From: Bacteroidota bacterium
Lineage (GTDB): Bacteria > Bacteroidota > Bacteroidia > Flavobacteriales_D > Crocinitomicaceae
Assembly: GCA_024280295.1 (NCBI GenBank)
Contig: JAJRQK010000021.1
Coordinates: 39,479 to 103,478, forward strand
Length of the DNA stretch: 64,000 nucleotides
Reading direction: 5' to 3'
Part shown: positions 9,977 through 19,817 of the stretch, piece after piece
How positions within the stretch are numbered: position 1 is the stretch's first letter
Layout: the number at the start of each line of letters is the position of its first letter
Notes under the pieces: model-generated
Seen by the model: only the letters and a program-made list of their open reading frames with translations
The model's database searches: none
Told to the model about the DNA's origin: nothing
Program-made: the position numbers and the translations under genes

Positions 9977-11342
9977 ACTTCTTTTCACGTTTAGCTTTAT
10001 CTTACTGGGAAGCAGTTCTATAGCGCAACCGACGATCAATTCACCTTACAGTTCTTTTGGAATTGGTGAGGTTGGAGGACTTGATCATGCTACGATGCTT
10101 GGAATCGGTAATTCAACAATTACTGCAATAGATTCGTTCACAGTAAACTACTTCAACCCCGCATCTTACAATCAGTTAGCAAAAGGACAGCCACTTTTTT
10201 CAGTTGGGATTTCTTCACGACTCTCTAACTTTTCAAGCGGATCAAATACTAACTTTTCGAACGTAACGGCAATTCAACACTTTGCAATAGCATTTCCTGT
10301 AAAAAAATATTTTGGGCTTGCATTTGGACTAAAACCATACAGCCGAAAAGGATATGAAATTACCTCTAGGTCCTTAATTGGAACTGATTCTTTAAAGTAC
10401 ACCTATACAGGTAAAGGTGGATTTAACGATGCATTTATTGGAGTTTCTGCAGATTTATTGACACCCTTTAAATTGGATTCAACTAAATTTACAATTGGGG
10501 CAAATTTTGGTTATTTGTTCGGTCAAGCAACAGATCAACGTTCTAGCACACTAACAGTTCAAGAATCTGAAAGCACAGGAGGTGTGGACTTGAAAACTAT
10601 TCAAGCGAACTCATTCCATTATAATATTGGGATGTATCTTTCCCATGATTTCAAGCAAGGTGATTCAAGTAAACTACAACATGGATTATTGTTAAGTGCT
10701 GTTATTGAACCAAGCCAAAATCTGAATGCCACATCTGAATACGGAAGATTCTACTCTATCAATGTAAACGATCCAGCATTCTATGATACACTCTTCTATC
10801 AAAAATTTAACGCTGATCGAATTGTAACGGCTCCAGATTTTACAGTTGGAATGCGCTATACAATGAATCGTCCTTCTAAAAAAAGTGACAATCACCGCCT
10901 TAACTCGCAATTGGCAGTACATGCTACTTATCGATCTACAAATTGGTCGAACTTTAGTATTCCATTCGATGGTGATACAACGACCTACCTAAACACAACA
11001 GCGTACACATTTGGATTGCAATACATTCCTGAGGTTGGATTTTTAGCGAATAGAACACTTACGAAGTTTTACGAACGGATACGTTATCGCGTTGGTGCTT
11101 ACTACAATACCCTCCCTTATGCTGCCGGAGGCGAGCAGGTAACTGACTTTGGCACAACATTTGGACTTGGTTTACCGATTGCAGTAAGAAACTCAGTATC
11201 ATCCATAAACTTTGGGTTTTCATTCGGACAACGAGGAGTTTCAGATGCAACACAGCTTAAAGAACAATATTATGGTATCAATTTCGGGATTACAATTTCC
11301 CCCGTTGGTGACAGATGGTTCCAAAAGCGTAAACTAGATTAG
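9969..11342 (+). CDS. Putative outer-membrane beta-barrel protein downstream of coaX
   Basis: 457 residues from ATG 9969; codons upstream to 9942 overlap coaX and precede the signal peptide. The signal peptide is about residues 1-20 (ending SSSIAQ). The start of the mature protein, INSPYSSFGIGEV, and the FNPASYNQL segment resemble OmpP1/FadL/TodX-like barrels of Bacteroidota. The rest alternates polar and aromatic residues, fitting many beta-strands. A specific cargo cannot be assigned. It is translationally coupled to coaX and followed after 14 bases by a TPR protein gene. Confidence 0.75.
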   Translation: MRKLLFTFSFILLGSSSIAQPTINSPYSSFGIGEVGGLDHATMLGIGNSTITAIDSFTVNYFNPASYNQLAKGQPLFSVGISSRLSNFSSGSNTNFSNVTAIQHFAIAFPVKKYFGLAFGLKPYSRKGYEITSRSLIGTDSLKYTYTGKGGFNDAFIGVSADLLTPFKLDSTKFTIGANFGYLFGQATDQRSSTLTVQESESTGGVDLKTIQANSFHYNIGMYLSHDFKQGDSSKLQHGLLLSAVIEPSQNLNATSEYGRFYSINVNDPAFYDTLFYQKFNADRIVTAPDFTVGMRYTMNRPSKKSDNHRLNSQLAVHATYRSTNWSNFSIPFDGDTTTYLNTTAYTFGLQYIPEVGFLANRTLTKFYERIRYRVGAYYNTLPYAAGGEQVTDFGTTFGLGLPIAVRNSVSSINFGFSFGQRGVSDATQLKEQYYGINFGITISPVGDRWFQKRKLD

Positions 11343-11356
11343 AATAATTAATAATA

Positions 11357-12637
11357 ATGAAAATGAAATTTAGAAACTTACTTATTGCAGGTGCAACTAT
11401 ACTACTAGGGTTTACTTCAAGTGCACAAGACGAGCCAGATCGTGAGTGTAAACGAATGAAGTTTCTTGCAGGTGAAGCTGTAGATAGAGGCGACTTTGCA
11501 GAAGCTGCAGAGTATTACTACAAGGGAGAAATTGAATGTGGGAATTATGTCGCTGCAGATTACGAAAGATTAATCGGATCTTTAGTAAACGCAATGAATA
11601 CTGCCGGAGAAACTGATGAAGCTATTGCTGGACTGTATAGAGATTCACTTCTTTTAGCTTGGGAACGCCAAGAAGCAGCTGGTTTCTACAAAGAAGACAG
11701 TGATTTTGATAGAGGAATTAATATGCTTCAAGTCGAAAAGCCTAACAGAAAAGATGCAGATGTATTTTTGAGAAGAGCAATCACAACGAATCAGGAAAAA
11801 TCTTTTGAAGGCTATATCTCGTATGCTTACTATAACCAATACATGATCTATTATGATGCTACACCTGAAGAAAGTCCAGCATTGAAACAGCAATTGATCT
11901 CCGATTATTTCATGCTATCAAACCTTGTCACAAAAGGCGGCATGTCCGTTCAAACACAAGAAGAATTGACTGGAACTTTGAATTATGTAGTGCAATCTGC
12001 TGAAGATTTGGCGCCACAAATACCAAGATATATTGAAGGCTTACCAACAGAGGTTGAAGCAGCCAAATCTGCGTTAAAATCAATGCTGAAATTGATGGAG
12101 GATAAAGGTGGTATGAAAACTTCTGAATTTGAAATGCTTGTAGATAAAATGATCGACCTAGATCCTACGTCATTGGATGCGCTTGAAGCGAAAGCTCTCC
12201 TACTTGAATCTAAAGGTAAATATGGCGAAGCGATCGGAGTTTACAAAAAAATCAAATCATTAACCGAAGATGATGAGAAGAAACAAGATATGAGCTATAA
12301 AATGGTGTATGCTCAATACAAACTTGGATCTTACGCTGCAGCTTATTCTTCTGCGATGGCAATCGGTGGTAAACACAAAGGTGATGCCTTGGTTATCGCT
12401 GCGGATTGTGTTGCGAAAAGAGCAAACAACTGTGGAGCGAGTACGTTTGATCGTAAATGTAACTACCTCTACGCTTCTCAACTAGCATCTCAAGCTGCTG
12501 CTAATGGAGCAAGTGTTGGGAACAGAGTTGCAAATTACAAGAAAAGTGGACCGTCAAAAGACGATTGCTTTAACGAAGGAAACCCAGGGTCAGTGACACT
12601 AGAGTGTTACGGTGTATCTGTTAATCCTTGCAACTAG
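11357..12637 (+). CDS. Periplasmic TPR-repeat protein
   Basis: 426 residues with a signal peptide (about 1-23, ending GFTSSAQ). Repeated helical pairs typical of tetratricopeptide repeats appear near 35-60 (AVDRGDFAEAAEYYYKGEIECGNYVAADYERL) and 265-330 (LDALEAKALLLESKGKYGEAIGVYKKIKSL). The C-terminal 60 residues hold six Cys (CVAKRANNCGAS, FDRKCNYL, DDCFNEG, LECYGVSVNPC), which could form disulfides in the periplasm. It probably scaffolds envelope proteins. The neighbours coaX, the barrel gene and lptC suggest one operon. Confidence 0.8.
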   Translation: MKMKFRNLLIAGATILLGFTSSAQDEPDRECKRMKFLAGEAVDRGDFAEAAEYYYKGEIECGNYVAADYERLIGSLVNAMNTAGETDEAIAGLYRDSLLLAWERQEAAGFYKEDSDFDRGINMLQVEKPNRKDADVFLRRAITTNQEKSFEGYISYAYYNQYMIYYDATPEESPALKQQLISDYFMLSNLVTKGGMSVQTQEELTGTLNYVVQSAEDLAPQIPRYIEGLPTEVEAAKSALKSMLKLMEDKGGMKTSEFEMLVDKMIDLDPTSLDALEAKALLLESKGKYGEAIGVYKKIKSLTEDDEKKQDMSYKMVYAQYKLGSYAAAYSSAMAIGGKHKGDALVIAADCVAKRANNCGASTFDRKCNYLYASQLASQAAANGASVGNRVANYKKSGPSKDDCFNEGNPGSVTLECYGVSVNPCN

Positions 12638-12641
12638 TGAA

Positions 12642-13220
12642 ATGAATAAGAAATTACACATTATTATACTTTGGATACCTGTCATTGTATTGACAGGTAT
12701 TCTTTTTTCCTGTGTAAATGATTTGGATACGATTCAACGCGTAACCTACGACCCAAATGCTCCTGATGAAGTCACAGAAAACCTTGAAATCTACTACTCC
12801 GACTCTGGTTATGCACGCGTTAAAATATTCGCGAAAATCGCTGAGACCTATAATTCACCTGTACATATTACCAAATTTAAAGATTACCTCAAAGTACAAT
12901 TCTATTCTGATGATGGTGAGGTTACATCAGAATTAGAAGCGAAATACGGTGAATTTAATTTTGAAACTAAATTAATGGTCGTTCGAGATTCGGTAATCCT
13001 TCGGAATCTGAAAAAACGCCGTTATCTGGAAACCGAAGAACTCTTCTATAATCAAACCGATAGTACCGTCTATACAGATAAATTCGTGATTATTAAACGA
13101 GAAGACAACAGTGTAATTGGGCGTGGGAACGGAATCAGAACTTCACATTTTTTCAATGCTGGCCAAGTTGCAGGACACATTCTTAAACCAGTTGGAAAGT
13201 TAGACTTCTCAGAAGATTGA
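12642..13220 (+). CDS. lptC: LPS export ABC transporter periplasmic protein LptC
   Basis: 192 residues from ATG 12642, four bases after the previous stop. The N-terminal hydrophobic segment ends LTGILFSC, a possible lipobox, so the protein may be a lipoprotein rather than a bitopic protein. The remainder is an all-beta LptC/OstA-like domain: EIYYSDSGYARVKIFAKIAETY, a FYSDDGEVTSELEAKYGEF strand pair, RDSVILRN, RRYLETEELFYNQTDSTVYTDKFVII. LptC carries lipopolysaccharide from the LptBFG transporter toward LptA. No other lpt gene is in the window. Confidence 0.85.
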   Translation: MNKKLHIIILWIPVIVLTGILFSCVNDLDTIQRVTYDPNAPDEVTENLEIYYSDSGYARVKIFAKIAETYNSPVHITKFKDYLKVQFYSDDGEVTSELEAKYGEFNFETKLMVVRDSVILRNLKKRRYLETEELFYNQTDSTVYTDKFVIIKREDNSVIGRGNGIRTSHFFNAGQVAGHILKPVGKLDFSED

Positions 13221-13221
13221 G

Positions 13222-13229
13222 TACTTTTG
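13222..13229 (+). promoter_or_regulatory. Putative -7 box for the small membrane protein gene
   Basis: TACTTTTG fits TAnnTTTG and sits 24 bases before the ATG at 13254, directly after lptC. No clear -33 TTG is present, so the gene may simply continue the operon. Confidence 0.4.
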
Positions 13230-13253
13230 TGCCAACATTAATCAATCATTGAT

Positions 13254-13490
13254 ATGCAGTCGTACAATAAAATCATGCTTTACTTTTGGCTTTTCGCTGG
13301 GTTTTTCATCCTTATCGGAGTTTCGTACATGGGAATCACCGAAGGTTTTAGCAAATGGATGACATCTTATATCTTCTCTGCACTTTGTTTTATTATGTAT
13401 TTCATGCGCCGTTATATGATGCGCAGAATGGAGAAACATGTTGCTTACTTAAACGAACAGAAAAAGAAGGAAGAGGATTCAAGCATCTAA
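13254..13490 (+). CDS. Small two-helix membrane protein
   Basis: 78 residues. Two hydrophobic segments (about 8-27 and 37-51) are followed by a basic and then acidic cytoplasmic tail (MRRYMMRRMEK ... EQKKKEEDSSI). No family was recognised. Support comes from its position 33 bases after lptC, a -7-like box upstream and a coding-like residue composition. The function is unknown. Confidence 0.65.
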   Translation: MQSYNKIMLYFWLFAGFFILIGVSYMGITEGFSKWMTSYIFSALCFIMYFMRRYMMRRMEKHVAYLNEQKKKEEDSSI

Positions 13491-13570
13491 GAAGGATTGT
13501 CCCACTTATTCTCACTAATGTTAATTCATCCTAATTTGTTCTACGTTCCTGTTTTTCAAGCTACTTACAC

Positions 13571-13586
13571 CTAACAAATTTGTTAG
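13571..13586. promoter_or_regulatory. Perfect 16-bp palindrome overlapping a -7-like box upstream of the DUF5686 gene
   Basis: CTAACAAATTTGTTAG is a perfect inverted repeat. Its right edge overlaps TAGATTTG (13584-13591), which matches TAnnTTTG. The arrangement would suit a repressor operator over a promoter. The regulator is unknown, and no -33 TTG is evident. Confidence 0.4.
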
Positions 13587-13677
13587 ATTTGAAATTGATC
13601 GAATTATCAGTGTTACTTAATCAAAAAACAATCGTTTCACTTGTAACATTTTGATCACTTTAATAGTCTTACCAAAT

Positions 13678-16185
13678 ATGAACGCAAAAATAGTACTCAC
13701 TTCACTCGTAATAATTTTTCTTGCATCGAATGCTTGGAGTCAGCGTCTGTTGAGTGGAGTAATCTCTGATGAAGATGGGCAACCTATTCCTTCGGCGAAA
13801 ATATTTGCAAAGAATGAATCTGATTTGCGAACCATTGCCAATGATAATGGGCGTTATGAAATGCGATTACTCGAAGGTGAATATTTTCTAATTGTTACCG
13901 CACTTGGCTATGACGATCGTGAAGTTTACATAGCGATGGCGGAAGAAGAATTAATCAAGAACATTACTCTCTTTACTACAAGCATCAAGGATTTCGAAGA
14001 CATTGACGTAAAGGCAAAACGGACCAATCCTGGACGTGAAATCATGCTCAAAGTAGTTGAACAGCGCGATGCGATGAATCAATGGAATCGACCACATACC
14101 ATGGAAGGTTATATTCGCGCAACAGAAATGATAGAACGCAAAGGCGGGAAGGAAAACAAGAAGAAAAAGAATGACGAAGTTACTTCTGATCCCGACGGAA
14201 TTATAGATCCCTTCGAAGCTGAAAAAAAAAGAGCGGAAGAGGCAGCAAAGGAAGTAGTGAACAATATGAACCTCGTGGAATCACAATTTACACGTCACTA
14301 TGGTTCAAAAAATAAGGTCAAAGAAATTAGAAATGCTTTCGAGTTGAGAGGCGATAAATGGAATCAACTCTATTATACAACAACAGTTAAATCCAATTTT
14401 AACTTCTTTCAGAATTTAATGCATTTAGATGACCTTCACCAGACACCCGTTAGTTCACCTATATCTGTACCAGGTATTTTATCCTACAAGTACCGGCTCG
14501 ATGATCAGTACATGGAAGACGGAAAAAAGATTCACAAGATAAAGATCACAGCTAGAAATATTGCTACAACAACACTATCAGGATACATTTATGTGATCGA
14601 TTCTACTTGGCTGATTCAAAAATTAGACCTCACCATGGAAAAGGGAAATTTACTCGTTTACGATTATTTCAATATTAAACAGGAGTTCGATCATCCGGGT
14701 GATTCAATGTGTCTATTGGTGAAACAAGTACTTGATTACGGTGTGAAATACAAAAATCAAACTTCCACATGTACAACTGTGGCGACATTCACAGAGTACA
14801 ACTTCAACCCGAACTTTCCACCTAAATTTTTCGGAAATGAAGTTGCAGTGACAGCACAAGAAGCTTATGATAAAGATTCAACCTATTGGGAAGAGAACCG
14901 AACCGGAAGCTTAACTGTTGAAGAACAACGATATATTATAGTTCAAGATAGTATTTACGACGCTCATCATCGCGTGGAATACCTAGATTCAATCGATGCC
15001 GAATTCAACAAGATCACAGCCTTAAAGATTCTGTGGTTCGGAGTTGATCATCGAAATCGTGAGAAGAAAACTCAATGGGGGTTTAGCTCATTAGCAGGTT
15101 TAATTCAGCCTATCTACATTGCTGGACCACGTATCGAACCTAACTTTAGCTATTTCAAAAAGTGGAAAACTGAAAGGACATTCGACCATTATACAGATGT
15201 TTCTATCGGTGTTTTGAATGGCGATCTTAAAGGTATTACATGGGGAGCATATCGATACGATCCTTTCCATTTCGGAACAATCAGTGGAAGTTTTTCACAT
15301 GAATTTGACGTTATTCGGGGATATGATGCGATTACACAAATCTACAAGAGAGATAATTTTATTGAATCCACAGAAGCTCAAATCAATCACTTTTACGAAA
15401 TTTTCAATGGGTTTTACCTGAATGCAAACTTCAGTATGTCTGAAAGGAGAAGTCTGAAAGGATATAAATTCTTAGAACTCGATGAAATCCTTCCTAATAA
15501 TGATCCTCAAGAATTTCAGACGTATCAAGCAGTAATTGCAAATGTAGAAATGAGATACACTCCATTTCAAAAATACATGCGTGAACCCAATCGAAAAGTA
15601 GTTCTAGGTTCAAAATGGCCAACTATTTATGCTTATTACGAAAAGGGTATTCCTAAGCTTTTTGGTAGTGATGTTAACCATGACTATGTTGCCGCTGGAA
15701 TTATACAAACATTCAAAATTGGAACGATTGGAACATCTTCATATCATCTAAAAACTGGATTATTCCTAAGTACAAAATCACTAAAAGACGCAGATCAAAA
15801 ATTTCATCGTCGTAGTGATCCTATTTTCTTCTCGAATCCACTTCATTCATTCCAAGCACTAGACACCTTATTGCCAACTCAAAAAACATACCTCGAAGCT
15901 CATTTCGTACACCATGATAACGGATCGATCATCAACAAGATTCCATTTATGAAAAAGACACGAATAGGATTGGTCTTTGGAATTGGAGCACTTTACGTTC
16001 CTGAACACAACTGGCAACATTATGAAGTTTTCGCTGGGTTAGAACGCACATTTAAGCTTTCAAAACGTCGGTTAAGAATTGGTGTTTATGGTGTCCTATC
16101 AGACGGAAATCAAATTGCACCGCGGCCAGGACTAAAGATATCCTTCGACATTATGAGTCGCAGAAATATGAAGTGGAATTTTTAA
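13678..16185 (+). CDS. DUF5686 family outer-membrane protein with carboxypeptidase-regulatory-like domain
   Basis: 835 residues from ATG 13678; an upstream TTG at 13651 would only lengthen the region before the signal peptide. The signal peptide is about residues 1-22 (ending NAWSQ). Residues 24-105 form a carboxypeptidase-D-regulatory-like plug-type domain (LLSGVISDEDGQPIPSAKIF ... NDNGRYEMRLLEGEYFLIVTALGYDDREV). The long remainder matches the DUF5686 architecture, with a charged KKKK/EAEKKRAEEA linker near 155-190 and a C-terminal beta-barrel-like region ending KISFDIMSRRNMKWNF. Such proteins are common in Bacteroidota outer membranes; their function is not established. Confidence 0.85.
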   Translation: MNAKIVLTSLVIIFLASNAWSQRLLSGVISDEDGQPIPSAKIFAKNESDLRTIANDNGRYEMRLLEGEYFLIVTALGYDDREVYIAMAEEELIKNITLFTTSIKDFEDIDVKAKRTNPGREIMLKVVEQRDAMNQWNRPHTMEGYIRATEMIERKGGKENKKKKNDEVTSDPDGIIDPFEAEKKRAEEAAKEVVNNMNLVESQFTRHYGSKNKVKEIRNAFELRGDKWNQLYYTTTVKSNFNFFQNLMHLDDLHQTPVSSPISVPGILSYKYRLDDQYMEDGKKIHKIKITARNIATTTLSGYIYVIDSTWLIQKLDLTMEKGNLLVYDYFNIKQEFDHPGDSMCLLVKQVLDYGVKYKNQTSTCTTVATFTEYNFNPNFPPKFFGNEVAVTAQEAYDKDSTYWEENRTGSLTVEEQRYIIVQDSIYDAHHRVEYLDSIDAEFNKITALKILWFGVDHRNREKKTQWGFSSLAGLIQPIYIAGPRIEPNFSYFKKWKTERTFDHYTDVSIGVLNGDLKGITWGAYRYDPFHFGTISGSFSHEFDVIRGYDAITQIYKRDNFIESTEAQINHFYEIFNGFYLNANFSMSERRSLKGYKFLELDEILPNNDPQEFQTYQAVIANVEMRYTPFQKYMREPNRKVVLGSKWPTIYAYYEKGIPKLFGSDVNHDYVAAGIIQTFKIGTIGTSSYHLKTGLFLSTKSLKDADQKFHRRSDPIFFSNPLHSFQALDTLLPTQKTYLEAHFVHHDNGSIINKIPFMKKTRIGLVFGIGALYVPEHNWQHYEVFAGLERTFKLSKRRLRIGVYGVLSDGNQIAPRPGLKISFDIMSRRNMKWNF

Positions 16186-16329
16186 GTAGAACTCGAACAT
16201 TCAAAATTCATACTTCAACTGGATTCAATTTCCACTTTCTATCGTAGAATTTTGTGGATATCTATTTATCAGTCTACTTTCAAACAAGCCTTCCTTTCGT
16301 TAATTTTATCCTTCAACCTTGAAGAATAA

Positions 16330-18432
16330 ATGAAAGTCTGTATAGCCGAGAAACCTAGTGTAGCAAAGGATATCGCAGAAGTCCTAGGAGCGAAACAACG
16401 CAACGATGGCTACTGGGAAGGAAATGGCTATCAAGTAACTTGGACATTCGGTCATTTATGTACACTCAAAGAGCCACACGACTATAACGAAAACTGGAAA
16501 TATTGGAAATTAGAAGATTTACCGATTCTTCCACAGAATTTCGGAATCAAGTTAATTCAAAATCAAGGAGTTGAGAAGCAATTCAATACCATTGCGAGGT
16601 TAGTTCAAAGTTGTGATGAAGTTATCAACTGTGGGGATGCTGGGCAAGAGGGAGAGCTCATCCAACGATGGGTATTATTGAAAGCAAAATGCAAAGCTCC
16701 AATGCGACGTCTTTGGATTTCATCTTTGACAGAAGAAGCAATTCGTGAAGGTTTTGAGAACCTCAAAGACGCAGCTAAATACGATAATCTCTATGCTGCG
16801 GGTAGTGCTCGCGCAATGGGCGACTGGATTCTTGGAATCAATGGAACTCGTCTGTTCACAAAGAAATTTGGTCGAGGAAAAACGACGTTATCTATTGGAC
16901 GAGTTCAGACTCCTACATTAGCAATGATTGTTGCGCGCCATAAAGAAGTTGATGGATTTAAATCTTTTGAATACTGGGAACTAAAAACAACCTTCAAAGG
17001 ACAAGAATTCAACTGTCAAATTGATCGATTGACTTCTGAAAAACGTGCTATTGGAGGGCTCGAATACTTAAAAGAACGTGAATTTGAAATCACTTCATTC
17101 GAGCAAAAAGAAGGTAAAGAAGGCAATCCGAGGTTGTATGACCTCACCTCTATTCAGGTGGATGCAAACAAGAAATTTGGATTCTCTGCCGATGAAACAT
17201 TAAAGCATGTACAAAGTCTTTATGAAAAAAAATTGGTTACTTATCCAAGGGTGGATACGACCTACTTAACGAATGATTTACACCCAAAAATACCGCAAAT
17301 ACTTCGTGGGATGACTTATTATTCACGTTTTACAGAGAGTGTGCTTCAAAATTCAATCCCCAAATCAAAAACAGTTTTTGACGATAAAAAAGTAACGGAT
17401 CACCATGCTATCATTCCAACTGGAGTTGCTGTTTCTGGAATCACACCAAATGAACAGCAGATTTATGAACTCATCGCGAAACGATTCATTGCAGTGTTCT
17501 ATCCACCATGTATCGTTTCAAACACCACCGTCTTGGGCAAAGTTGGAGATCTTAAATTTAAAGCAACTGGGAAACAGATTCTGAAACCAGGCTGGAGAGT
17601 GGTTTATGAAAGTGATAAAAAAAATGCAAAGTCGAAGAATGAAGAGTCCATAATGCCTCACTTTGAAAAAGGAGAAAAAGGACCACATGAACCCGTTATT
17701 CACAAAGGAAAAACATCCCCGCCTAAAGCTTATACTGAAGCCACACTTCTTCGAGCAATGGAATCAGCTGGTCGACAAGTCGATGACGAAGAAATGCGGG
17801 AATTGATGAAGGACAATGGAATTGGTCGGCCATCAACAAGAGCGAACATCATCGAAACCCTTTTCAGAAGAAAATACATAGAGAAGAAGAGAAAAAACAT
17901 CAATGCCACAACAACTGGAATCGCATTAATTGATACCATTCAAAATGACTTACTTAAAAGCGCGGAATTAACTGGTCAATGGGAACAGAAATTGCGTTTA
18001 ATCGAAAAAGGTGAGTATAAACTGGATGTCTTTAAGCAAGAACTTTATGTGATGATGCGAGAACTTACAGATGAAGTCATTTTTAATACACCCAGCAACG
18101 TACAATTCTTCGATGCATCAGAAGAAAAACCTACACCTGTAAAACGAGAAAAAAAGGTCATTGATTTTACTGAAATAGATTGCCCAAAATGTAAATCATC
18201 TAAATTAATGAAGGGTAAAACTGCAATTGGATGCACTAATTTTAAAGAATGTGGATTTAAAGTTCCTTTCGAGTTAATGGGTAAGAAGTTGACAGAAACG
18301 CAACTCAGCATGCTGATCCAAAAAGGAAAAACGAATTCTATTAAAGGAATAATTCACCCTGGAAATACAGAGAAAGTTTCAGGGAAATTTAGACTTGATG
18401 CTACTTTTAACATTCAATTTGAACAAGAATAA
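16330..18432 (+). CDS. topB: DNA topoisomerase III (type IA)
   Basis: 700 residues. It relaxes and decatenates DNA by single-strand passage. The Toprim domain has the catalytic Glu in CIAEKPS (residue 7) and the acidic motif CGDAGQEGE (101-109). The active-site Tyr is in LVTYPRVDTTYL (Tyr305). The helix-turn region NGTRLFTKKFGRGKTTLSIGRVQTPTL and the C-terminal MKDNGIGRPSTRANII are typical of type IA enzymes. A Cys4 zinc-ribbon-like motif (CPKCKSSKLMKGKTAIGCTN..C) and a topo-C repeat end the protein. It appears monocistronic. Confidence 0.96.
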   Translation: MKVCIAEKPSVAKDIAEVLGAKQRNDGYWEGNGYQVTWTFGHLCTLKEPHDYNENWKYWKLEDLPILPQNFGIKLIQNQGVEKQFNTIARLVQSCDEVINCGDAGQEGELIQRWVLLKAKCKAPMRRLWISSLTEEAIREGFENLKDAAKYDNLYAAGSARAMGDWILGINGTRLFTKKFGRGKTTLSIGRVQTPTLAMIVARHKEVDGFKSFEYWELKTTFKGQEFNCQIDRLTSEKRAIGGLEYLKEREFEITSFEQKEGKEGNPRLYDLTSIQVDANKKFGFSADETLKHVQSLYEKKLVTYPRVDTTYLTNDLHPKIPQILRGMTYYSRFTESVLQNSIPKSKTVFDDKKVTDHHAIIPTGVAVSGITPNEQQIYELIAKRFIAVFYPPCIVSNTTVLGKVGDLKFKATGKQILKPGWRVVYESDKKNAKSKNEESIMPHFEKGEKGPHEPVIHKGKTSPPKAYTEATLLRAMESAGRQVDDEEMRELMKDNGIGRPSTRANIIETLFRRKYIEKKRKNINATTTGIALIDTIQNDLLKSAELTGQWEQKLRLIEKGEYKLDVFKQELYVMMRELTDEVIFNTPSNVQFFDASEEKPTPVKREKKVIDFTEIDCPKCKSSKLMKGKTAIGCTNFKECGFKVPFELMGKKLTETQLSMLIQKGKTNSIKGIIHPGNTEKVSGKFRLDATFNIQFEQE

Positions 18433-18535
18433 TTTACCGCAGCTATTCTCCCTCTCAATTATTGAAAAAGTTTAATTTGTTACTATACTGTTATTGTTTG
18501 AATATCAGCCTTCTATTTCAGTACTTTAGTATTCC

Positions 18536-19702
18536 ATGAGAATTTTACTTGGTCTATTTCTTCTGATTGCTCAACTGAGCGGGGCACAAATGTCGCCAAG
18601 TTGGTTTCATCATTACCGACCATTAGATTCAAATAATGTAGTCTTATTCGAGTTAAAAACGATTAACGATACGATCTTGCTTTCTCGCAGTGATTCACTG
18701 ACATTTCAATCTGGCTATAAACGATATCAATTTAATTTTACAATCGATACTGGAGAAAATGTGCAATTTCTGATTTCTCAAAGTCTGAATAACGATGGTT
18801 TAAATTACAACTGCTCACATCCACTAGACATCCTACATTTAGGAGATACTGGGCATGTTACAATCTGTTTCCCCGGAGCGCAATTCTCGCCACCATACGA
18901 CCTCACTACAAAGTACATTGTTAATTCAAACACCTCCAAGAGAGATACATTAATTATAAATAGACACTTCGAATGGCGGGATCAAGATACCATTCATACA
19001 AGTCTAAGCCTTGGGGATTCGAGTTTAGTTATTGTCGAGCATACAGCAACTATCAAGCCTCAAATGATGTTTCTTAACCTACACGAAAATGAATCAACAA
19101 GTATTGAGGCATTGAAAATTGTAGCTGACACAATTCCGATCGACTATATTTATCTAAAACATGGGGGAGAACGAAGAGTTGAGTTTTCCAATAACGACCA
19201 ACAATACTCAATCGATCCAAACAGAATTTACACTAAAGTTGGAACAGAAGCAACACTCAACGAAAATGATCAATTAGATGAATTTGGTCTAGTGACTAGC
19301 GAATTTTTGGCTCATAGAATTTTTCAAAAACTGCAAAAAGGAAAATCCGTAATCTCGGTTCACAACAACACTCCTGATGAATACTCTATTTTTAGTTATC
19401 TTCCTGACAGTAGTGAAGCAGGAAACACGAGACAATTATTCATCAATGAAGCTGCCGATCCAGATGATTTTATCTACACAACAAACCTTTTGGTTTACCA
19501 AGCAGCCAAGAGAGATAGCATCAATGTGATTCTTCAAAGTGACGATAATTTGATTGACGATGGGTCATTATCCGTTTACTGTGGCATTCAAGGTATCCTC
19601 TATGTGAATATTGAAACCGAACACGGTCACTTGAAAGAACAAATTCGACTTATTTTTTGGACCCGAAATATCGTTCAAGAGATTCTAAACACTAAGGAAT
19701 AA
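18536..19702 (+). CDS. Secreted protein of unrecognised family, possible M14/AstE-like zinc hydrolase fold
   Basis: 388 residues with a signal peptide (about 1-17, ending LSGAQ). No family is recognised with confidence. Motifs look conserved and catalytic: FLNLHENEST (HENE, 183-186), YLKHGGERRVEF (209-217), SIDPNRIYT (225-233), SVHNNTPDEYSIFSYL (274-289, His276), DPDDF and DDGSLSVYCG. An HxxE followed by a His about 90 residues later is the zinc-ligand layout of carboxypeptidase and AstE/AspA-type hydrolases, so such a fold is possible; this is inference. A near-consensus TTTG-N21-TACTTTAG lies upstream, and a terminator follows. Confidence 0.7.
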   Translation: MRILLGLFLLIAQLSGAQMSPSWFHHYRPLDSNNVVLFELKTINDTILLSRSDSLTFQSGYKRYQFNFTIDTGENVQFLISQSLNNDGLNYNCSHPLDILHLGDTGHVTICFPGAQFSPPYDLTTKYIVNSNTSKRDTLIINRHFEWRDQDTIHTSLSLGDSSLVIVEHTATIKPQMMFLNLHENESTSIEALKIVADTIPIDYIYLKHGGERRVEFSNNDQQYSIDPNRIYTKVGTEATLNENDQLDEFGLVTSEFLAHRIFQKLQKGKSVISVHNNTPDEYSIFSYLPDSSEAGNTRQLFINEAADPDDFIYTTNLLVYQAAKRDSINVILQSDDNLIDDGSLSVYCGIQGILYVNIETEHGHLKEQIRLIFWTRNIVQEILNTKE

Positions 19703-19733
19703 GCAATCCAAAGCTCATTAACCTAAATACGTT

Positions 19734-19771
19734 CTGAAATTTACGCAGCCCTAGCAATTTCAGCTTTTTTT
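19734..19771 (+). terminator. Rho-independent terminator after the 18536-19702 gene
   Basis: CTGAAATT (19734-19741) pairs with AATTTCAG (19756-19763) across a 14-base loop, followed by C and seven T. Confidence 0.7.
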
Positions 19772-19804
19772 AGGAGAAGCAACTCATTGATTTTAGAGAA
19801 TTGC

Positions 19805-19812
19805 TACCTTTG
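19805..19812 (+). promoter_or_regulatory. -7 box of purM, very close to the start codon
   Basis: TACCTTTG ends five bases before the purM ATG at 19818, predicting a leaderless or nearly leaderless transcript. A TTG at 19787-19789 lies 15 bases upstream, somewhat closer than usual. Confidence 0.55.
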
Positions 19813-19817
19813 CCGCT

